The notes under the pieces: generated by a model
What the model saw: the letters and a program-made list of their open reading frames with translations, nothing else
The model's database searches: none
What the model was told of the DNA's origin: nothing
From: Pseudofabraea citricarpa
Taxonomy: Eukaryota > Ascomycota > Leotiomycetes > Helotiales > Dermateaceae
NCBI GenBank assembly: GCA_029641185.1
Contig: JAPWGK010000004.1
Coordinates: 868,001 to 932,000 of the forward strand
Length of the DNA stretch: 64,000 bases
Reading direction: 5' to 3'
Translations under genes and position numbers: made by a program
Shown: piece by piece, positions 58,009 to 64,000 of the stretch
Layout of the letters: each line of letters begins with the position of its first letter
Position numbering within the stretch: position 1 is the first letter of the stretch

Positions 58009-60279
58009 ACCTTTTTTTCTTTTTAAGTTTTCTTGAGTATTGTACTTTTGTTGCAAAAATAGCGATGGCGTTTAGGATCTTTCTTGGGTGGGAAACAAAC
58101 TCTTCTTCGACGATGGGTTGGATAGGAGATATCACAGCATCAGCATAGCATAGCGTTTCACAGGGCGTTCTTTTTTACCTCCATTTTCAGGGGATGGCAT
58201 GGCATAGCATGGATTTCCTGGTATGGATTCCGCAGGAGAGAAAAGCTTTTGACTTTCGACAAACAGTATTTGTTGGATTAGAAATAGAAACTAGAGTAGA
58301 TAGATATCCGAAGACAAAAATTCCGGAAATCCTTTTCATTGCTTGCTTTTGTGAACGTGTCCTTGCTTCTCTTTGTGAATATATTATGGAGATGGTGTCT
58401 TTCATAAGGTTGCGCGTGGTGTAATGCTAGGTGCATAATTCCTCATGTGTACTATCACTAAATAATGCGTACATGCCTCTGAGTCTGCCTTGCAACATGC
58501 GTACAATCAACCTAATAATATTATGCTGTCAGGAAATGATTCGAGACCGACTTGGATTTACTGACATATTCAAAATAAGAATCAGCCGCTTGATATTCTT
58601 GTCCAAAATAATCCCTCGATTTAAAAGACGGTAGAAATACTGTGCCACTCAAATTGCAAGAAGATCATCACAAAAATCAAGATAGAATCATTCAGTCGGC
58701 TTTGATATTTGAGAGCACGCTTCTAAATTTGCTATGGGATTAGCTTTGCGTGTGGACCCTCTGAGTTTCTCTTAATGACCATCGCTTGACGTCACGTTTG
58801 CTTTTCTTGGTGTATTGCCATCTTGGTGTTTTCAACCCTCGGTTTGGCATTCGGGAGAGAATGAAGTTGGATGGTGTTCTAAGAGCGCAGAACATGGAAT
58901 ATCTGGCTGGTTTAAATATAATAGGGGAAGGTGATTTCTTGGACCTTTTCCCAATAGTGGTTGATAAAACGAGCATGTAACGCTTTCACTTTGCTTCCAT
59001 TTTTGAGAAAAAATAGGAAGCAGAAAAAGTCACACTATTTTCTCAGGACTTAGAGAAACCCCATGTAATCGATCGTCATTAATAAAATACATTTCAGATA
59101 TAACTCATACTAAGGTGATATAGAGACAATCACTTATCCGTATTCATATGTCTCGAACTTTCGAACTGCAGAGTGAAATGTTGGCTCGCTTATTGGCTGA
59201 GCGCTTGCCTCGGGTTTTCACCGTTTATTGGAGCCACGAATGATGAATAGAACGCCATCCGAGGAGCTGTGACTGCGCTATCTCCACATTTGCATGAGGC
59301 TGAACCGTTAGGCAGATATTCCTTCTCCAGCCTTGCCTGAGTTTGGCTTTAGTGTCTGGGACAGTAAGCGATGCTGCTGTAATCGCACGGGATCTTAAAT
59401 AGGCAGACACGTTTACGTATGAAAGTTTTGAGACTTCGGAGCTGAAAGCCTTAGACCGACCGTGTTCGCTCGATCGGCTTGTTTAGTACGAATGTGCAAA
59501 TGTGATGATGGAGTGGACAATGAAGGGAGGATATTGTTGGTGAGCCTCGGGATAGAAGCTGCATAGCTAAATTGATATTCTCAATACGCAGACTTAAGTA
59601 GTAATCTGAATTATTTTTGATGATACAGTCTCAATAGTTAGAGCAGCACATAGTAAATATTACAGTTTATCTTTCTAAGAAGCAAAATTTCGGGCTGACG
59701 CTCAAGAAGTTAAATTAAGATATATTGCAGTACTTTGGATAAGCCGAAAGGAGGGAAATGACTTGAAATATAAATTGAGGAAATCTAATTGGCTATGAAA
59801 TTGATTTCACACTGGTCGTTTCTTTCCTCCGGCCTCGAACGTGTAAATCACTCTTTCACGTAATCCAAGAAGACTTTTTTAAACTGACCGAAAGAAGAAA
59901 AGCTATCGTTAGCAAGAGAAATCTAAGACTCTAGTCGTTTCATTAAGTATGTAGTCATAATTATCCCATGAGTCTCAATTTTATTTGTGCCAATCCCAAA
60001 GTCACATGACATGAATCAATATCATAAACCGACCACAAGTTCTGTTTTCGTTTTCTCTTTTCTGTTTCCCATTTTTTGTTTGCATAACACGAGTCTCTTT
60101 ATTTACATTGAGGTAAATCCTCAGAGCTTGGGTTCATGCCGTCGGGCGAAACCCAAGGCGGATATTCAGATGAGGCTGCATCTTTAGCTTACATTCTCTA
60201 GCCTTATTATCTTGCTAATACCCCAAGACGTTTATTCTGAAATTTCGCTTTATATGAATCAATATTACACCAGATAGCC
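58009..60279. other. Gene-poor intergenic region
   Basis: About 2.3 kb, moderately AT-rich, no supported gene. Open frames under 80 codons on both strands (for example 58740-58976 minus and 58786-58980 plus) lack recognisable features or splice partners. 58186-58212 has short repeats of ggcatggcatagcatgg type. Confidence 0.5.
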
Positions 60280-61256
60280 ATGGAAGGATATCCACAACTC
60301 GCTGTTCTCCAAGGGAAATATCCCCAACTCGGAATCTACCGTCGCTTTGTGACCTTGAACGCCCGTAACCTTCTCTATCTCCAGGCTGAGATTATGGATC
60401 TTGAAACGAGGCTGGATGAGTACACGCTACAGGATCTTCAATCTAATGATGAGGAGAGAAAGACGTATTCGAGAAATGTATTTTTCTTGAGTTCGGCTCA
60501 AGGGGACAACAAGGTGCACAATAGCCAGTGGCATACTATGATGTGTATAAGGCAGAAATTACAGCGGTATAGTATGTGGTTGGTCTTGTCAAATTTTAGA
60601 GCATGAATCTATGTAGGAGAACGCTTATGTATCACCAGATGAAATTTTGATACAACAGCGACAGCTCCTCACCTTTGATAAGCCAGGACATGGAAACCTC
60701 GATTTCCTCAACCACTGGCTAGCCGATTCTGAACATGGAAACCATACCTTAGAAGGCATAGACCGCAACATATGGAAAGAAGGCGAAGATCTCTTGGTTG
60801 TGTTACCTAGCAATCTCGATGATTCCTTCACTCGCTGGTTTCGAAGACCCGTCGTCGACTACTACCATTCCTGGTTCGGGAGAAACTTTTCAAAACCTAC
60901 AGATATCGAAAATGGCCTGCATAAATATGATGAGAGGAGCATCATCAGAGCAGCTGATCTTATCGGGACGATTATCTCTGCAACAATTCCCATTGTGGCG
61001 GTTGTTACATTATATAGTATCGATAATATGTTAACGAGACTTGGACTGGTTGCGGTATTTACGATTATATTTTCTTTGGCTTTGGTTGCTATCACAAAGG
61101 CAAAAAGGATCGAAATCTTTGCTGCGACTGCGGCGTATGTTTACTCCTGTTCATGATTGATTTTTAATATTATGCTAATTTTATTGTGATAGTTTTGCAA
61201 GCGTGCAAGTCGTTTTCGTTGGCAGTATTGCTAGTGAAAAGTATGGCTACAATTAG
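60280..61256 (+). CDS. DUF6594 membrane protein
   Basis: Three exons, 60280-60571, 60639-61134 and 61193-61256, giving 283 residues. The acceptor at 60638 was chosen because it yields LQRYNEILIQQRQLL, matching the family core; nearer AGs break the frame. Features: YPQLAVLQGKYPQLGIYRRFVTLNARNLLYLQAEI at the N-terminus, LQDLQSNDEERK, and three closely spaced C-terminal membrane helices (about 205-275: TIISATIPIVAVVTLYSI, LTRLGLVAVFTIIFSLALVAI, FAATAAFASVQVVFVG). The family is common in fungal accessory regions and of unknown function. Confidence 0.88.
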
Positions 61257-61571
61257 GTATGGGGTGATGAGCTTCTCTCATATTCTGCTTTCATGCAAAA
61301 TAGTAAGATATTATTGGATGGTAAAAGTTACTTATGTAGGAAACAAACTAGTCTTGGCTTGATTGCACAAAGTAATTTTGTTCGTAGCTGGAAGCATAGG
61401 TTCTTTCTATTATTTCCTTGTGTGGGTTAGGCACAATTAGTATTTCTCAAGATCTTGGTCATAATATTCAGGTATACTTGCAAAATTCTTTCCAATAGGG
61501 TATGTCGCGACTCAAATAACTGTAGATCAGGTACTATATTTAGCAAAAGACAAATGTTCTAATGCTATAGC
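61257..61571. other. Convergent intergenic region
   Basis: About 315 bp, AT-rich; 3' ends of the two flanking genes only. Confidence 0.5.
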
Positions 61572-64000
61572 CTAAACCGCAAGTCGTTTCTCTTCTCCAT
61601 CTTTGATTTTCTGCTTTCTCTTCTCTTCTTGCTTCTTTGCATTTTCTTCCTGTCTCTTTTGTCGCTCGTTTTCCTCACGTCGCTTCTTTTCCTTCTGTTC
61701 TACATATTGTGAGTATGAGTTTTTAGAGGTCCAAGAATCATGCTTACCATTTGAAATTTTCTTCTTTGCAGCCCGGATGTGAAGTAGACCAGGTATCATG
61801 TCCGGCCAAGCTTCATCACAGAAATCTCTACCCAAAAGTATCTGAAAACCTTCTGGTAAAGCCTCCACATGCCGAAAATTCTTGGTCCAAAACCTTGAAT
61901 TTGCCTCTGGTGCAGCGAAGCTCATCTCAACTAGACCCCCAACCTCTTTAAATTCGCCGTCAAACATCTGGACTTCTAGCTTGCAATTGGTCGGCACCCC
62001 ATTTGCCTTTCTCATGGCTGACTCGGTGATCAAGTTTGGGCCAGTATTACCAGGATCAATCATTGCATTACCCGGTAAAAATATTCTCTTAACTCGGTCA
62101 TAGAGAACCACACGGCGTTGCCATTTTCCATTAACAGTCTCAGGCTCCGGACCTATAGGTATCTGTAAAGAAGGTATGGTGGCATTTAGTCTTGTTAAGG
62201 CACAAGATTCATGCCGTCTTCTGTGGACTACATGCGAATTCTCTCCATCATTAGCACATACATCCTCCAAGCTCCCTAGTGACGCCTCACTGTCCGAAAT
62301 ACTTCCTTGCATAAGATTTTCTTTGTCGCAGGCATCGCATGATGATGTTGTAGAGTTAGTGTCTCCCAGAGAAACAGAGTTAATCAAGTTTTGCTGCTTC
62401 AAATCGATGCCCGAAAACACAAAAGCACTGTGTCTATGATACTTCAACTTTTCTAGGATTTTCCCGTTAGCTGGCATAGACTCAGCAGAAAATTGAAGTG
62501 TTTGCGTGTGATCGACAGCACATTCAGCTGTACAATCTTTTACTTGCAGTAAAGGATCTGTATAACACCATCGAATAGTAGTGTCATAGAATGATCCATC
62601 CCTCTCGAGAAGATACCCAAGGAGACCAGACCCAGTCACAACTAACTTGTTCTGCTGCAATGGAAAGTTGTGGCGACATTTGCAGAGGCTCTCGGTTCTC
62701 AACGGTTTTATTGGTTGCTCCAATCCTGTACAGAATAAAATTGTAGGTTGTTCAGGAAGGATCTTTTTCCATGGCTGACTAAGTTCGATCTTCCGGATTT
62801 TGATCTCATTTGTTTTCTTTTGTGCCCCCAGTACATCTTCAAATTCAACCCCGTGAAGATACTGTGGTGAGCCTTCCCCGACTCTGTCAATATCAGGAAC
62901 TGCTGAAGCAAGATATCTGCCGAGATCTGTTAAATTGAACCAGATTTTGCTGATGAGTCTAGCTAGCCTATCCAGACCCAGGTTTCTTCTGGTACGAGGT
63001 CTTTGGAAGGTAAATCGCGTTGCCTCTTCCAAAATTTCTAAAGCATCCTCAGCGCATTTGGTACTTGCTTCAGCATGCCTAACTGTCACTGGTGCTGGCG
63101 GTGTTTCGCCATCGAAAACTTGATATTCGCGATTGCTGATAATATCCTGCAAGATGAATAAAACCACATTTACCTTCGGGAGAAGCCATGCTGTTTTATT
63201 TTGGGTGTCGCAAATAACGATGTGATCATTTTTGTCCTGAGCAAGGGTATCGAGCAGTTCCGTCTCATCTTCTTCTACATGTAAAGGCCGAGAGGCAGTA
63301 GACCTATATTGTACAAGACCTTCTCTGAGGTACTTCAACCCAAAGCTGCCAAGGTTGAGTGGAAATCCTCGGTACATGATGGTACTTGGTTCGGCTCGAG
63401 AGCTTACAATGGTGTTGCGATAGAACTCTGTGCCCATTACAATATGCGCTTCTGGCACAAATCCGAGAAATGCTCGGCGTTCAATTAGTTTGTAAGGCTC
63501 AAGAACTTTGAACCACTGTTTCATATCCTTGGTGCTCAGAATATTAGCAATCTCGGCTGATCGACATGATCCAACCCTTTGAAGATGCCATTGAATAGCA
63601 TTATCGGTAGCGAGATCCGTAACAGGTATGAGTACTGATCTTAAGGATTCCAAAAGAAGACCTTTATCATGGTGCGTAAATCCCACAGACTTGCTCAACG
63701 AAGCCATATCTGCGAAAGAGATCTCTAAGCCTTTACCTCGTCTTCTTTTAGCGATTGGATAACCATAGGCAATTACACCATAAGGAAACATTCCATGCCA
63801 GCATGACAAGGAAGCTTCAAGATTTTGTAACTTATCTGGCTTAAGTACAATCTTGTCTTTTCCGTCCGTACGTATAGCTTTGATAGACGTTGTCGAAGTC
63901 GATGGTTTGTAACTTGTAGACCCGCGAACAGCAGCGCAAATCCATGATAGAACGTGAAGTATCTCAACGTGCAAATCATAATCTGCTAGTGCGATAATAT
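61572..64000 (-). CDS. 3' part of a large fungal protein with a retropepsin-like domain (truncated by the window)
   Basis: An open frame of about 800 codons runs from the window edge to the stop at 61572, so the N-terminus is missing. The visible N-terminal part (EILHVLSWICAAVRGSTSY, WHGMFPYGVIAYGYPIAKRRRGKGLEISFADM) belongs to a Pezizomycotina family of unknown function. Near 62075-61790 a retropepsin-like module appears: the motif region AMIDPGNTGPNLITESAM, then a beta-rich stretch ending FQILLGRDFCDEAWP. The active-site triplet is D-P-G rather than D-[ST]-G, so activity is doubtful. The end is a Lys/Glu/Arg coiled coil (EKKRREENERQKRQEENAKK). I cannot say whether the domain came from a retroelement. 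Confidence 0.75.
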   Translation of the reverse strand, partial: IIALADYDLHVEILHVLSWICAAVRGSTSYKPSTSTTSIKAIRTDGKDKIVLKPDKLQNLEASLSCWHGMFPYGVIAYGYPIAKRRRGKGLEISFADMASLSKSVGFTHHDKGLLLESLRSVLIPVTDLATDNAIQWHLQRVGSCRSAEIANILSTKDMKQWFKVLEPYKLIERRAFLGFVPEAHIVMGTEFYRNTIVSSRAEPSTIMYRGFPLNLGSFGLKYLREGLVQYRSTASRPLHVEEDETELLDTLAQDKNDHIVICDTQNKTAWLLPKVNVVLFILQDIISNREYQVFDGETPPAPVTVRHAEASTKCAEDALEILEEATRFTFQRPRTRRNLGLDRLARLISKIWFNLTDLGRYLASAVPDIDRVGEGSPQYLHGVEFEDVLGAQKKTNEIKIRKIELSQPWKKILPEQPTILFCTGLEQPIKPLRTESLCKCRHNFPLQQNKLVVTGSGLLGYLLERDGSFYDTTIRWCYTDPLLQVKDCTAECAVDHTQTLQFSAESMPANGKILEKLKYHRHSAFVFSGIDLKQQNLINSVSLGDTNSTTSSCDACDKENLMQGSISDSEASLGSLEDVCANDGENSHVVHRRRHESCALTRLNATIPSLQIPIGPEPETVNGKWQRRVVLYDRVKRIFLPGNAMIDPGNTGPNLITESAMRKANGVPTNCKLEVQMFDGEFKEVGGLVEMSFAAPEANSRFWTKNFRHVEALPEGFQILLGRDFCDEAWPDMIPGLLHIRAAKKKISNGKHDSWTSKNSYSQYVEQKEKKRREENERQKRQEENAKKQEEKRKQKIKDGEEKRLAV

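Noticed and set aside
60572..60616. A frameshift in the DUF6594 gene
   Set aside because: Using the AG at 60638 instead of the nearer ones restores the frame and the conserved YNEILIQ sequence.

Overview
This window looks like nuclear chromosome sequence from a filamentous ascomycete (Pezizomycotina; a Leotiomycete would fit, but I cannot prove the class). The genes are split by many short introns of about 45-110 bp with GTATGT/GTAAGT donors and CTAAC/CTGAC-type branch sites. They include fungal-only families: Zn2Cys6 regulators, STAND/NLR proteins, 2EXR, DUF6594 and an Atg22-like permease. AT-saturated tracts without open frames look like transposons destroyed by repeat-induced point mutation (RIP). 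Exon coordinates in the entries were read by eye from splice signals; each complete multi-exon model adds up to a whole number of codons.

Layout. 1-2950: AT-rich repeat relic. 3.0-8.7 kb: an Atg22-like vacuolar permease (minus), divergent from a GH3 beta-N-acetylhexosaminidase-like protein fused to two GNAT domains (plus). 9.0-19.9 kb: a candidate self/non-self or defence island. It holds a very large NLR-like protein (alpha/beta-hydrolase-like, NACHT, ankyrin, ZZ finger) with degraded catalytic and P-loop motifs, then an unrecognised beta-rich protein that shares a 215-bp promoter head-to-head with an ankyrin-subtilisin (S8) protease. 20.0-32.0 kb: a Zn2Cys6 regulator, a RidA protein, a decayed membrane-protein gene, an intact amidase, a dioxygenase-like fragment, a decayed MFS transporter and a medium-chain reductase. 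34.1 kb: an intron-containing tRNA-Gln. 35.5-36.6 kb: a secreted acid phosphatase. 36.9-37.9 and 42.1-42.4 kb: further AT-rich decayed tracts bracketing a second NLR (Helo-like, NACHT, ankyrin) with seven almost identical ankyrin units. 42.8-49.4 kb: conserved genes (DJ-1/PfpI protein, GH47 mannosidase, calmodulin, Tlg2 syntaxin). 50-64 kb: two 2EXR proteins, an Ecm15-type thiamine-binding protein with a 6-nt microexon, a GPI-anchored PI-PLC-like protein, a DUF6594 membrane protein, and the 3' part of a large protein with a retropepsin-like domain running off the window.

Main observation: the S8 protease and the unknown protein have the arrangement of fungal protease/cell-death-effector pairs such as het-Q2/het-Q1, and they sit next to one NLR with another about 22 kb away. 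Functional pairing is inference only. Secondary observations are two GC-AG introns, a 6-nt microexon, two frameshifted genes flanking an intact amidase, and a homogenised ankyrin array.
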